This document shows positions 36,101-46,373 of a stretch of 64,000 bases of DNA, one piece after another. The stretch covers positions 62,001 through 126,000 of the forward strand of contig NZ_NBOF01000001.1 in the NCBI RefSeq assembly GCF_002104475.1. Reading direction: 5' to 3'. This DNA is from Cognaticolwellia mytili (GTDB taxonomy: Bacteria; Pseudomonadota; Gammaproteobacteria; Enterobacterales; Alteromonadaceae). A program made the translations under genes and the position numbers. The first letter of the stretch is position 1, and each line of letters starts with the position of its first letter. The notes beneath the pieces are model-generated. The model saw nothing but the letters and a program-made list of their open reading frames with translations. It made no database searches and was not told the DNA's origin.

Positions 36101-36601
36101 GCCATAGCAAAAATAGATAAAGAAAGTCGGCATAAGTTTAAATTGACTTTTGATCAGGTTAATAATGACTTGCAAAAGCTTTTTCCAAAAGTATTTGGCG
36201 GTGGTCAGGCATACTTAACATTAACCGGTGAAGACTTACTTGATACAGGTGTTACAATAATGGCAAGGCCGCCAGGCAAAAAAAATAGTACGATTCATCT
36301 ATTATCTGGTGGAGAAAAAGCGCTGACCGCATTATCATTAGTTTTTGCCATTTTTCGACTTAACCCTGCACCATTTTGTTTGTTGGATGAAGTTGATGCG
36401 CCATTAGATGATGCCAATGTCAGCAGATTTTGTAATTTAGTGCAAGAAATGTCGAAAACTGTACAATTTATATATATAAGTCACAATAAAATAGCAATGG
36501 AGATGGCATCACATTTAACAGGTGTTACTATGTTTGAACCTGGAGTTTCACGTATGGTAGCGGTTGATATTGATGAAGCTGTCGCGATGTCAGAAGCATA
36601 A
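33107..36601 (+). CDS. smc: chromosome segregation protein SMC
   Basis: A 1164-residue structural-maintenance-of-chromosomes ATPase. Walker A is GPNGCGKSN at residues 31-39. Two long glutamine-rich coiled coils (about 170-500 and 660-990) flank a hinge around 520-650. The C-terminal head has the ABC signature LLSGGEKAL near 1064 and Walker B PFCLLDEVDAPLDDAN near 1098. It forms a dimer that, with ScpA and ScpB, organises newly replicated DNA. Its presence suggests the organism uses SMC-ScpAB rather than MukBEF, although mukB could lie elsewhere. It is followed after 27 bases by zipA and then ligA, the usual order in non-MukB gammaproteobacteria. Confidence 0.97.
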   Translation: MRLKHIKLAGFKSFVDPTKVPFEKQMTAIVGPNGCGKSNIIDAVRWVLGESSAKNLRGDAMTDVIFNGAASRKPIGQASVELLFDNTQGRIQGNMADRNQVAVRRVVNREGVNTYFLNGSKCRRRDITDIFLGTGLGPRSYAIIEQGTISRLIESKPQELRIFIEEAAGISKYKERRRETETRIRHTRENLARLNDIRVELDVQIDKLHQQSQAAKRFRALKQQERKYKAELAVLRWQKFDLQREQHQKRIIEIDNKIASQNTQISQHELAVIKLKEVVVNCNDSNQALQQQKLNLTQDITRAEQNIKHLKEQATKSQSDNVLTQQQLLNAQQLVLTEQEQLQTCVKKLVEQQPQLQTIETELNGKQNELAEQQSQQKQLHVLWQQQQQKRDDYQQKKLQVHADITQQKTILEQTQSRLEEFNKQLAELPIKNDSVSAEHQKKRNSIVGAIERSRSQVNEFAVDEHQSTTKNQALHQQFSTLTAQQAVKKQIIADINAKLADKSLWSKNQAQWFAEQNNLAYEGIQSQLDVAPGWEFAVEVVLSHLLAGHLIDILPEADNGENLTPATLCFAFNNSKINNPVGSEITVNSLASKISGVSELIPWFNNILLATDYNNAKQQLVNISSYESLICPDGTWLSQYTLRKGKFEQGYDYISLQRHLESEQAQLRSLISEQTILEEQLTKISKLLNKLQQDKIATSASIEQQQNELHQVEKALSLYQQEQQHQQRERESLQSQIDNERKNQANAQQQLASSQQQLAVLSNEGEGVSQDYSVQQSKLQTVIEKIQRRSQELHRQRHQFGLTIEQLKSQQVQREQTIRANQENINILTQRVAANTQVVSESNTPLQEFEQNLPQWLDNLSAINEKLQFNQQALNDSQTQLSALELAAKTSHNKVSTLNEQLARLQLDSEGFKLRAENAMEVLTELQQNIDSVAIEMPAHAKESLWQAQLIKLAKDIQLLGAINLAAIEEYETQFERKNYLDQQDKDLISAIATLESAIAKIDKESRHKFKLTFDQVNNDLQKLFPKVFGGGQAYLTLTGEDLLDTGVTIMARPPGKKNSTIHLLSGGEKALTALSLVFAIFRLNPAPFCLLDEVDAPLDDANVSRFCNLVQEMSKTVQFIYISHNKIAMEMASHLTGVTMFEPGVSRMVAVDIDEAVAMSEA

Positions 36602-36628
36602 AAAGAAAGTAAAAGAATAGGTTAGGTA

Positions 36629-37771
36629 ATGGAAGGTAATTTCAGAAATACATTAATTATTATCAGTGCTATTGTGATAGCAGCCATTTTTATTCATGGC
36701 TATTGGACGATAAGAAAACAAAAAAATCCTTATAAGCTAAAAACTAAAGATGAACCTGTGGTGCCTGAATCACGAGGCTTTGACGGATCTGGCTTTGATC
36801 AAGACGGTGTCAGCAAGCCAAAAGTTATTGGGAATAACCCAAAAAATGATGAAAGCGCGCTCGAATCACATACTGTTGAAGATGGTAAAGAGTTTCATTC
36901 GGGTAAGCCTATGCCTGATAATGTTCCTTTAGCGGAATTTGAAGAAAAAGAACGAGGGCTTAACTTTGGTGCTTTGCTAAATGAAACCGAAGAAGTCCCT
37001 GAGCATTTAAAACAACAGGCCCTGTCTGATGCGCCAGACTATTCTGATGAAGATAATTATGGAAAAAACTTTTTTCCTGAATCGACAGAATCAGAAACTG
37101 AAGAAAATTTAACAATACTAGAGCCCGAGCAAACTATTTCGAAGCCGCTTTATCAAGAACCTGTTATTCAGGCTAAGCCTAAGGTAGCAGTGGCATCATC
37201 TGCTGTTCAAAAGAAGGATACGCGTAAAGCTGCTATTAAGCGTAATCAATTGGAAATCAACTTTGGTGATGAAGCCGTAAGAGATATGCCGAGCATGTCA
37301 GCAACGGAAGAAAAATCTGCAGAGAAAACTGTTGAAATAACGCCACAAGTTATTGTACTTTCTGTTGTTATGCCAGAAGGGCAAGCTATGTCAGGGGCTG
37401 CTTTGCTGCCCACATTATTAACTTTGGGTTTAAAGTACGGTGAAATGAATATTTTTCATCGTCACCAAGACAATGCAGGTAACGGCCAAGTCACTTTTAG
37501 TTTAGCTAATATGATGAACCCGGGCACCTTTGACCTTGATGATATCGAAAATTTTAGTACTCAAGGTGTCACTTTATTTATGACTTTGCCAAATACCGGC
37601 GATGCTTTTGAGGTGTTTGAAAAAATGTTAAATGCTGCGAAACAGCTAGCGGTTGAATTTAAAGCACAGTTACTTGATGACAAACGCAATGTTATGACTA
37701 AACAAGCTGAACAGCATTACATGGGTATTATTCGTGAGTTTGAACGTAAAAGTCGCATAGCTTCACACTAG
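36629..37771 (+). CDS. zipA: cell division protein ZipA
   Basis: A 380-residue inner-membrane protein that tethers FtsZ to the membrane at the division site. A single N-terminal helix (about residues 8-26, LIIISAIVIAAIFIHGYW) is followed by a basic patch and a long acidic, proline-containing linker (about 35-235). The C-terminal FtsZ-binding domain (about 240-375) includes VIVLSVVMPEGQAMSGAALL and NIFHRHQD. It is longer than Escherichia ZipA (328) because of the linker. It lies in the smc-zipA-ligA cluster with 27 bases to smc and about 105 to ligA, so cotranscription with smc is likely. Confidence 0.95.
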   Translation: MEGNFRNTLIIISAIVIAAIFIHGYWTIRKQKNPYKLKTKDEPVVPESRGFDGSGFDQDGVSKPKVIGNNPKNDESALESHTVEDGKEFHSGKPMPDNVPLAEFEEKERGLNFGALLNETEEVPEHLKQQALSDAPDYSDEDNYGKNFFPESTESETEENLTILEPEQTISKPLYQEPVIQAKPKVAVASSAVQKKDTRKAAIKRNQLEINFGDEAVRDMPSMSATEEKSAEKTVEITPQVIVLSVVMPEGQAMSGAALLPTLLTLGLKYGEMNIFHRHQDNAGNGQVTFSLANMMNPGTFDLDDIENFSTQGVTLFMTLPNTGDAFEVFEKMLNAAKQLAVEFKAQLLDDKRNVMTKQAEQHYMGIIREFERKSRIASH

Positions 37772-37870
37772 CTTTATGACATCATCATCATATCAACAAG
37801 GTCAGTTGTTAAATACTGCTGCCTTGTTGAATTTAATTATTCTCATTACCTTAAAATAATCTAAAGTTAA

Positions 37871-39922
<2,052 letters not shown>

Positions 39923-40052
39923 ATTTAATGCTATATATCGCTTTAATGGCTATGTGATATTTGAAGTAAACCGGTTTGGCGTTTTTAGCACTAATTTTGA
40001 GCCATAATCCAAACCATAAACTGGTTTCACTTGAATAATTTTTAGAGGATTT

Positions 40053-40376
40053 ATGACCGAATTGTTAATTGAAGTAGGGCAATGGTTTCGCGGTTACCAA
40101 TATCAAACGGCTTTGGCGATTGTTGCAACAGTCTTAGTGATATTCGGCAATGATATTAATAATGTTGTTCGTAGGCTTGTTTCCAAGCAGCATTTTATTG
40201 TTCGGTGTTTAACTTTTGTTGCAGTTTGCGCTTTTGGTTATGGTTTATTAACCATCTGGTTAACCAAGTTATTAGCCCAACAGTTTGCTTTAGTGCCGAC
40301 GCATTATATTTTCCCACTAGTACTCGCTATTTTTGTGCTGCTAGGTGCTTATGCACAAAAGCATAGACATATATAA
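40053..40376 (+). CDS. DUF3392 family membrane protein
   Basis: A 107-residue membrane protein matching the DUF3392 family in length and pattern. Helices are at about 20-38 (TALAIVATVLVIFGNDI), 48-75 (IVRCLTFVAVCAFGYGLLTIWL) and 85-103. The family motif FGNDINNVVRRLV follows helix 1. Found widely in gammaproteobacteria; no function is established. It lies 130 bases behind ligA, with a good AGAGG ribosome site, and converges on an unrelated small membrane gene 31 bases away. Confidence 0.75.
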   Translation: MTELLIEVGQWFRGYQYQTALAIVATVLVIFGNDINNVVRRLVSKQHFIVRCLTFVAVCAFGYGLLTIWLTKLLAQQFALVPTHYIFPLVLAIFVLLGAYAQKHRHI

Positions 40377-40407
40377 AACTTAACAAAGTTATTCTACCAT
40401 TGAGTTG

Positions 40408-40779
40408 TTATATTATGGCTAATTGTATGAAGGCATAAATAAATAAGATGATAGGGAGAGGTAACAACAGTGTAAAAAGTAGTGCTTCACACCACTCAAT
40501 TGTGCGATAAAATTGCTGCCATTTCACATTGTTTTCTCGACTTGAGGGAAGAACTTGAAAGAAAAAAATGAACGCGGCAATAACTAAACTCTCTATCGCG
40601 GTAAATAAAATAAATATTGCTAGCCACACCAATGGGCTTGGAGTATTAAACTGTATTTGACTTTGCAATAAAATAAACAAGCAGAAAAAGAATGCGCTCC
40701 AAGCTAATAATTGCCACTTAAATCGTGATAAAGATATAGCGATATAATTGAACAGTTCAGGGCTAACAGGTGGTTTCAT
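40408..40779 (-). CDS. hypothetical membrane protein
   Basis: A protein of about 123 residues with three hydrophobic segments: around 21-40 (WQLLAWSAFFFCLFILLQSQ), 50-75 (LVWLAIFILFTAIESLVIAAFIFFF) and 100-122. The frame extends upstream to a TTG at 40857, but those 26 extra residues look non-coding, so ATG 40779 is preferred; neither start has a strong ribosome site. No family is recognised. It converges on the DUF3392 gene and is divergent from the exported protein gene at 40949. The hydrophobic pattern and aromatic-rich helices support a real membrane protein. Confidence 0.55.
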   Translation of the reverse strand: MKPPVSPELFNYIAISLSRFKWQLLAWSAFFFCLFILLQSQIQFNTPSPLVWLAIFILFTAIESLVIAAFIFFFQVLPSSRENNVKWQQFYRTIEWCEALLFTLLLPLPIILFIYAFIQLAII

Positions 40780-40948
40780 TAGGAAAATAATACTTTGATT
40801 TTTTTTGTGAATTATATCGTCAGTATATCGTTTAATATTGGTAATTGTCAGCGTCAAAAAAGAAATACTAAATTTAATTATGCACTGAGCGCAAGTTAAT
40901 ACAGTTTAATTTGCATTAATTAATAAAATAATTAGCATTGAGAAAATT

Positions 40949-41617
40949 ATGATCGGAAAGCCAGTAATAAGTCAGTTTTTTTGTGCTGTTGCAATCGCAT
41001 CAGTTACTTTAACTAATACGACCTTTGCTTTAGCGGTTACACCAGAGCACTTACCTGTAGCGAAAACTGCTGAAATTGAACAGTTACCAGTAGCTAAAAA
41101 AGCCAGTACATTAGCAAGAGCAATGGCAGAATATACCGAGGAAAAAGAGCAACTACTTCTTAATTTTGAGAAAACCTTAACGCTTGATATTCGTGAGTTG
41201 CAAGACAGTACGGGTTTGGCTTATTTGGGGGGGGAAGTTTCTGAAGTTGAATTGGAGCGTTACTTATCACAGCTAAAAGGTGAGTTAGGTAAAGAGCAAT
41301 ATATCACTTATCGTGAGCATCAAGCCGCGCGTGATCATCAATCTTTTCATGTTACTTTCGTAAACCCATACGAATATCAAACAATTAATAAAGAAAAATT
41401 AAAAATATCACAAAAAATTCGTGTCACGTTACACGGTTTAGGTAAGGTCGAAAAAGACAATAAGACTAGTTACTTTGTCGTGGCATCTTCAAGTGACGGG
41501 CAATTTATGCGTCAAAACTTACTCTTAAAAAACAAAAACTTTCACGTTACTCTTGGCTTTTATCCTAACGATGTTTACGGTGTAGGAAAGGGTCGAGACA
41601 CGCTAATCAACAAATAA
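40949..41617 (+). CDS. exported protein of unknown function
   Basis: A 222-residue protein with a signal peptide (residues 1-29, cleavage near FALA). After it a short repeat, EHLPVAKTA then EQLPVAKKAS, is seen at about 33-51. A charged helical part (about 55-125, with EYTEEKEQLLLNF and ERYLSQLKGELG) is followed by a beta-rich C-terminal part containing FHVTFVNPYEYQ and ILK-type strands ending in HVTLGFYPNDVYGVGKGRD. I do not recognise the family. The C-terminal half, with two HVT strands, might be a small ligand- or RNA-phosphodiesterase-like fold, but that is a guess. It lies just upstream of the spondin cluster with its own leader. Confidence 0.6.
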   Translation: MIGKPVISQFFCAVAIASVTLTNTTFALAVTPEHLPVAKTAEIEQLPVAKKASTLARAMAEYTEEKEQLLLNFEKTLTLDIRELQDSTGLAYLGGEVSEVELERYLSQLKGELGKEQYITYREHQAARDHQSFHVTFVNPYEYQTINKEKLKISQKIRVTLHGLGKVEKDNKTSYFVVASSSDGQFMRQNLLLKNKNFHVTLGFYPNDVYGVGKGRDTLINK

Positions 41618-41641
41618 ATTTCATTACTTTTAATTTAAGTA

Positions 41642-41674
41642 TTTGTGATAAATTTGTGATAAATTTGTGAAAGT
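41642..41674. promoter_or_regulatory. three 11-bp direct repeats upstream of the spondin genes
   Basis: TTTGTGATAAA occurs twice in immediate succession (41642-41652, 41653-41663), and TTTGTGAAAGT follows (41664-41674). Head-to-tail 11-bp repeats are the typical site form of OmpR/PhoB-type regulators, and such a regulator is encoded downstream in the same cluster. A weak extended -10 (TGCATACT) lies at 41691-41698. Confidence 0.6.
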
Positions 41675-41732
41675 TTAGCAATGTTTCCTTTGCATACTAA
41701 AGACGAAATTATTTAGTCATCAAGGGAAACTT

Positions 41733-42431
41733 ATGAAATTTATTAAAACAGCATCAGCTATAGCATTAGCGCTTTCAAGCTCAGCGTTAATGGCACAAGA
41801 ATTAGAAATAAAATTTACTAACCTTACTCAAGGTATTTATTACACACCTATTTTAATGTCAGCTCATGATGACAGCATGTCATTATTTAGTTCAGGCACT
41901 GCTGCGACACCAGAATTACAGATGATGGCTGAAGGCGGTAATATTTCGGGCCTCGTTACTTTACTTGAAGGTGTAAATGCCAATAATGCAGCAAATCCTG
42001 CCGAAGGATTACTTGCTCCAGGTGAATCAACAACAGCGATGTTAAGTACAGATGAAGGCAATGGTTATCTGTCAGTTGTTACTATGTTATTACCAACCAA
42101 TGACGGCTTTGCTGGTGTAAGTGGTTGGAAAATCCCAACTGAAGCAGGTACTTATACTTTTAATGTCAACGCATATGATGCCGGTACTGAAGCTAATAAT
42201 GAAGTTATTAATGGTGCTGGCGCTCCTGGCGCTTTAGGCATTCCTGTTGCCCCAGGTATGGATGCAGGTACAGGTGGTACGGGTGTTACTACTGAAGAGT
42301 CAAATAAAACGGTTCATATTCATCGTGGTAGTTTAGGTGATGATGATTTAACTGCAGGTAAAAGCGATTTAGATAATACGGTACATCGTTGGTTAAACCC
42401 TGTTGCTCGTGTCACTGTTACAGTAAAATAG
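41733..42431 (+). CDS. spondin domain-containing exported protein
   Basis: A 232-residue protein with a signal peptide (residues 1-21, SSALMA/QE) and a spondin_N-type domain over nearly all the rest. Recognisable features are LEIKFTNLTQGIYYTPILM at the start, FAGVSGWKIP in the middle, and VHIHRGSLGDDDL followed by the C-terminal NTVHRWLNPVARVTV. In animals F-spondin domains bind extracellular matrix or membranes; in bacteria the role is unknown. It is the first gene after the 11-bp repeats, with an AAGGGAAA ribosome site, and is followed after 9 bases by a paralogous lipoprotein. Periplasmic or secreted. Confidence 0.85.
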   Translation: MKFIKTASAIALALSSSALMAQELEIKFTNLTQGIYYTPILMSAHDDSMSLFSSGTAATPELQMMAEGGNISGLVTLLEGVNANNAANPAEGLLAPGESTTAMLSTDEGNGYLSVVTMLLPTNDGFAGVSGWKIPTEAGTYTFNVNAYDAGTEANNEVINGAGAPGALGIPVAPGMDAGTGGTGVTTEESNKTVHIHRGSLGDDDLTAGKSDLDNTVHRWLNPVARVTVTVK

Positions 42432-42440
42432 GGGACTATT

Positions 42441-43175
42441 ATGACTATTTCTTATAAAAATCAGTTTGCCCGTAAAGGTACCTGGTCGGCAATAGGTTTT
42501 ACGATTTTATTATCAGCTTGTGGCGGTAGTGATAACAATTCAACACCAGAGCCAGTTACTCCAACGCCTCCAGCACCGGTAACTTATACTTATGAAGTTA
42601 GCGTAACAAACTTAACCAATGCTCAACCATTATCACCTGTTGCTGTTATTTTACATAATGAAGGTGCTTTGTTTGAACTCGGTGCTAGCGCCACTGTTGC
42701 ATTAGAAAACTTGGCTGAAAGTGGTGATAATTCAGAAGTGCTTGCACAGGATATGGTGCTAGCTGGTGCTAGTGGTTCTGGTGTTATTATGCCTGGTATG
42801 AGCGATACTGTATCGGTGAGTCTAATTGATACAAAACCTATGATGTTGTCTACAGCAACTATGCTAGTGAATACTAATGACGCTTTTAGTGGAATAAATG
42901 CGATGTCATTAGAAAATATGGCTGTTGGCGAAAGTATTTCGTTGCGAACAAGTTCTTATGATTCAGGCACAGAGAAAAATAGTGAAACGATGGCAACAAT
43001 ACCAGGTCCTGCTGCTGGCGGAGAAGGTTTTAATGTTGAACGTGATGATGTTGATTTTATCAGTATGCACTCAGGTGTTGTTAGTAATGATGACGGCTTA
43101 ATGCAATCAGTACTAACTCAAGCACATCGTTTTGACAATCCAACCTTAGCGATATCAGTTACTCGAGTAGAGTAA
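42441..43175 (+). CDS. spondin domain lipoprotein
   Basis: A 244-residue paralogue of the preceding protein. The N-terminus is a lipoprotein signal with lipobox LSAC (Cys27), then a linker rich in Pro and Thr (TPEPVTPTPPAPV) and a spondin_N-type domain: YEVSVTNLTNAQPLSPVAVIL, AFSGINAM and AHRFDNPTLAISVTRVE. It would be anchored in a membrane, probably the outer one, while the first paralogue is soluble. The 9-base gap to the first gene makes an operon certain. A strong 12-bp hairpin follows before the response-regulator gene. Confidence 0.82.
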   Translation: MTISYKNQFARKGTWSAIGFTILLSACGGSDNNSTPEPVTPTPPAPVTYTYEVSVTNLTNAQPLSPVAVILHNEGALFELGASATVALENLAESGDNSEVLAQDMVLAGASGSGVIMPGMSDTVSVSLIDTKPMMLSTATMLVNTNDAFSGINAMSLENMAVGESISLRTSSYDSGTEKNSETMATIPGPAAGGEGFNVERDDVDFISMHSGVVSNDDGLMQSVLTQAHRFDNPTLAISVTRVE

Positions 43176-43183
43176 TCATTAAT

Positions 43184-43215
43184 GCTAAACCATGATGTTA
43201 ATTTCATGGTTTAGC
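43184..43215 (+). terminator. hairpin between spondin genes and response regulator
   Basis: A perfect 12-bp stem (GCTAAACCATGA / TCATGGTTTAGC) with an 8-base loop 9 bases past the second spondin stop. The T run behind it is weak, so it may terminate or only attenuate read-through into the regulator genes. Confidence 0.6.
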
Positions 43216-43276
43216 CGCTAATTTTGTATCTGTGCCAATGTTCTTATAGATAATGATAATAACGCTGGAGCAAAGC

Positions 43277-44002
43277 ATGGATACCATACTGGTTGTTGAA
43301 GACGAACAAGATATTGCCGATTTAGTCACTTTGAGTCTAGAAGAAGTAGGCGTGACAGTAGAACATTGTTTGTCCGGTGAAGCCGCCTTAGATAAATTAG
43401 CGACCCAACATTATGATTTAGTATTGCTTGATGTGATGCTACCCGGAATGTCTGGGCTTGATGTTTGTCGGCAATTAAGAGAGCAAAAACCCGAGCAGGT
43501 AATTCTAATGGTAACGTCAAGAGATAGTGAAATCGATCGTGTATTGGGTCTCGAGCTTGGTGCTGACGACTACATGACTAAGCCTTTTAGTGTTCGAGAA
43601 TTACAAGCACGTGTGCGCAGCCAATTGCGCCGAGTGCACTTGCTATCAAAAATTAGTCAGCAACAATTAGAAAAACAAACGCCTGAACAATATCTTACAT
43701 TAGGTGCTTTGCAAATTGATAATATTTCTCACAGTGCAAAGCTTAATGGTAAAAGCGTTGAACTAACCTCAACTGAATTTGATTTATTATTCTATTTAGC
43801 TTCACACCCTGATCAGGTATTTTCTCGTGAGCAATTACTCAGTTCTGTTTGGGGCTATCATCATAGCGGCTATGAGCATACTGTGAATTCACATATAAAT
43901 CGTTTACGAAATAAAGTTGAACGTAATGCCACTAAGCCGGAGATAGTGCAAACAGTTTGGGGTGTTGGGTATAAATTAAGTCGTCAAGGTGTTGCTGCGT
44001 GA
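43277..44002 (+). CDS. OmpR family response regulator
   Basis: A 241-residue two-component regulator. The receiver domain (1-120) has the acidic pocket VVEDEQD and the phosphorylation site Asp52 in LVLLDVMLPG, with Lys in MTKPF. The C-terminal winged helix (about 145-235) contains LTSTEFDLLFYLA and RNKVERNATKPEIVQTVWGVGYKL. The start is ATG 43277, with GGAG six bases upstream; the earlier in-frame ATG at 43253 has no ribosome site. The kinase gene overlaps its stop (GTGA), so the two are translationally coupled. Upstream are the two spondin genes, which it may control via the 11-bp repeats. Confidence 0.93.
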   Translation: MDTILVVEDEQDIADLVTLSLEEVGVTVEHCLSGEAALDKLATQHYDLVLLDVMLPGMSGLDVCRQLREQKPEQVILMVTSRDSEIDRVLGLELGADDYMTKPFSVRELQARVRSQLRRVHLLSKISQQQLEKQTPEQYLTLGALQIDNISHSAKLNGKSVELTSTEFDLLFYLASHPDQVFSREQLLSSVWGYHHSGYEHTVNSHINRLRNKVERNATKPEIVQTVWGVGYKLSRQGVAA

Positions 44003-45480
44003 AATTATCTCTTTACCACAGACTTTCCTTGTCATTGTTAGTGGTATTTATTGTCATTATCAGTGTGTTCTTTGTTTGGGCCGAGCATTTAGAGCAAACC
44101 ACACGTTATGAATCAGAGCAGCATTTACACCTTTCACTTGCCGCTAGTTTGGCACGTGATAACCCTTTGCTACAACAAGGAGCGTACGACCATCAAGCGC
44201 TGAAAAATTTATTTCATACCCTGATGGTATTAGGACCAGCGTTCGAGTTTTATTTTGTTAATCCTAGCGGTGATATTTTAACGCATTCAATAACTCCTTC
44301 TTTAATAAAACGTGAACGGATTGATCTAAAACCTCTTATTCAGCTAACGCAAAACCAAATGAGTTTGCCTATTTATGGCGATGATCCTCAACATGAAACT
44401 CGTCAAAAAATATTTTCTGCTGCGCCTGTTTTTAATGGTAGTGAATTAAGGGGGTACCTCTATGTTATTGTAGCTGGCGAACGTTACGAATCAGCTTACA
44501 GTCGATTAGATTCTGATCGTCAAACAGAGCTTTCAATGGTGATGCTAGTTGGTGCATTACTTTTCCTTTTCATTGTTATGCTTGGGATATTCTACTATTT
44601 CACTCGACCACTTCGTCGCCTTAATCGTGATATTCAAAAGCTTAAAGAAGCGGGCTTTGATAAATCTAAAATTAGTATAACGTCATGGATGGCAAACAGC
44701 AGTAATGAAGTACATCAGTTAGGTGTTGCGTTTGAAGAAATGGTTAATCAAATTAATGGTCAATTAACCTTGTTACAACAAAGTGATGTCCAACGACGAG
44801 AACTGCTTGCTGATATCTCGCACGATTTACGAACTCCGTTGTCATCTTTACAAGGGTATATTGAAATGATTGCCCATAAAGGTGATGAACTAAGTAGTGA
44901 AACTCGCGGTAAGTATATTAATACCGTGCTAAAAAACACCTTACAATTGAAGCTGCTTATTGATCAAATATTTGAGCTTGCTCATTTAGAAGGTGGACAA
45001 GTTTCATTAAACTTTGAAGGCTTTAATTTAGCTGAATTATTATATGATGTTATGGCTAAATTTAATCTAGAAGCTAGTGCAAAAAATATTGATATTTCGG
45101 TAAAACCAAGCAGTTCTTATACTCAAGTGCACAGTGATATCGCTAAACTTGAGCGGGTGATCAGTAACTTACTTGAGAACGCAATTCGTCATACTGCTGA
45201 TAATGGTAAAATTGTTTTTGCCATTGACGAATTTAGTGAAAATCAATGTCGATTGACCATTGCGGACAACGGCACTGGTATAAAAGCAGAAGAGTTATCT
45301 TATATCTTTGACACTCGTTATCGTGCGAGCAATGCGATACAAGACGAGAATAAACACACAGGTTTAGGCTTAGCGATCACCAAAAAATTGTTAGAACTAT
45401 TAAAGTCTGACATTAAAGTACAAAGTACACTTGGCGAAGGTACCTCATTCTCATTTAATCTCAGGCGAGTAAATCATTAA
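43999..45480 (+). CDS. sensor histidine kinase
   Basis: A 493-residue inner-membrane kinase. Two transmembrane segments (about 8-28 and 178-200) bracket a periplasmic sensor domain of about 150 residues. A HAMP-like linker (about 200-255) is followed by the dimerisation domain with the phospho-acceptor His275 in DISHDLRTPLSSL, then the ATPase domain with N box LENAIRHTADNGK, DNGTGI and HTGLGLAITKKL. It starts at GTG 43999, overlapping the response regulator stop. It is the cognate partner of that regulator. The sensed signal is unknown; the adjacency to spondin-domain proteins suggests an envelope or surface cue. Confidence 0.93.
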   Translation: MKLSLYHRLSLSLLVVFIVIISVFFVWAEHLEQTTRYESEQHLHLSLAASLARDNPLLQQGAYDHQALKNLFHTLMVLGPAFEFYFVNPSGDILTHSITPSLIKRERIDLKPLIQLTQNQMSLPIYGDDPQHETRQKIFSAAPVFNGSELRGYLYVIVAGERYESAYSRLDSDRQTELSMVMLVGALLFLFIVMLGIFYYFTRPLRRLNRDIQKLKEAGFDKSKISITSWMANSSNEVHQLGVAFEEMVNQINGQLTLLQQSDVQRRELLADISHDLRTPLSSLQGYIEMIAHKGDELSSETRGKYINTVLKNTLQLKLLIDQIFELAHLEGGQVSLNFEGFNLAELLYDVMAKFNLEASAKNIDISVKPSSSYTQVHSDIAKLERVISNLLENAIRHTADNGKIVFAIDEFSENQCRLTIADNGTGIKAEELSYIFDTRYRASNAIQDENKHTGLGLAITKKLLELLKSDIKVQSTLGEGTSFSFNLRRVNH

Positions 45481-45578
45481 TAAGTTTACGTAAATTCTTA
45501 TAAATTAATCATAGATATTTCCATTCTCATTCCTTAATATAAGCCAATAAATAATTTATTTTAGCAAGCAGAAGTACC

Positions 45579-46373
45579 ATGAAAATTAAATTAGCAATTT
45601 GTCTTACCGTTATAGTACTAACAGGCTGTGCAAAGTCTTCTACCGGCCGTTCACAATTAATGATGATGTCTGATAGCGAACTGAATAAAATGGGCAGTGC
45701 TTCATTTGAAGAAATGAAAACGAAAGAAAAAATTAGTCAATCAATAGTAATCAACCGTTATGTGCAATGTGTTGCCAATGCGATTACTGTCAACGTGCCA
45801 AAATCTGCTCACGATGGTGCTTGGGAAGTTGTGGTGTTTGATTCTGCACAAGTAAATGCTTTTGCGCTTCCGGGTGGGAAAATTGGTGTTTATACAGGTA
45901 TTTTAAAAGTAGCAGAAGATCAAGACCAGTTAGGCGCAATTATTGGTCACGAAGTGGGCCATGTTATTGAGCGTCATTCAAATGAGCGCTTATCATCAAA
46001 CCAGGCCAGTCAAATGGGCTTGTCCTTGGTTAATGTTTTACTAGAAAGTCAGAATATTGAAAGTCGCAATACCGTCATGGCAGGTTTAGGCTTAGGTGTT
46101 CAATACGGCGTGTTAATGCCTTATGGCCGTAGTCATGAAAGTGAAGCGGATATTGTTGGTCAAGATTTAATGGCTAAATCAGGCTTTGATCCCGAAGCAA
46201 GTATTAAACTTTGGCAAAATATGGCGAAAATTTCAAAAGGTGCGCCACCCGAATTTATGTCTACTCACCCGTCAAATGCAACACGTATCAAGCAATTAAG
46301 TGAACATTTGCCAAAATCAGCACCGCTTTTTAAGCGAGCAATAGCACCCAAATGCACTAAACCTAAAATTTAG
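45579..46373 (+). CDS. M48 family metallopeptidase lipoprotein
   Basis: A 264-residue zinc endopeptidase of family M48 (HtpX/BepA/LoiP group). The lipoprotein signal ends with LTGC (Cys17), so it is membrane-anchored in the periplasm. Zinc site HEVGH with His124, Glu125 and His128 (GAIIGHEVGHVIERHSNER); the third ligand lies in SHESEADIVGQDLM. The C-terminal part (EFMSTHPSNATRIKQLSEHLP) is typical. Relatives degrade misassembled outer-membrane proteins. No TPR domain is present, so it is closer to LoiP/YcaL than BepA. It is about 100 bases behind the sensor kinase; membership of the same operon is possible. Confidence 0.92.
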   Translation: MKIKLAICLTVIVLTGCAKSSTGRSQLMMMSDSELNKMGSASFEEMKTKEKISQSIVINRYVQCVANAITVNVPKSAHDGAWEVVVFDSAQVNAFALPGGKIGVYTGILKVAEDQDQLGAIIGHEVGHVIERHSNERLSSNQASQMGLSLVNVLLESQNIESRNTVMAGLGLGVQYGVLMPYGRSHESEADIVGQDLMAKSGFDPEASIKLWQNMAKISKGAPPEFMSTHPSNATRIKQLSEHLPKSAPLFKRAIAPKCTKPKI

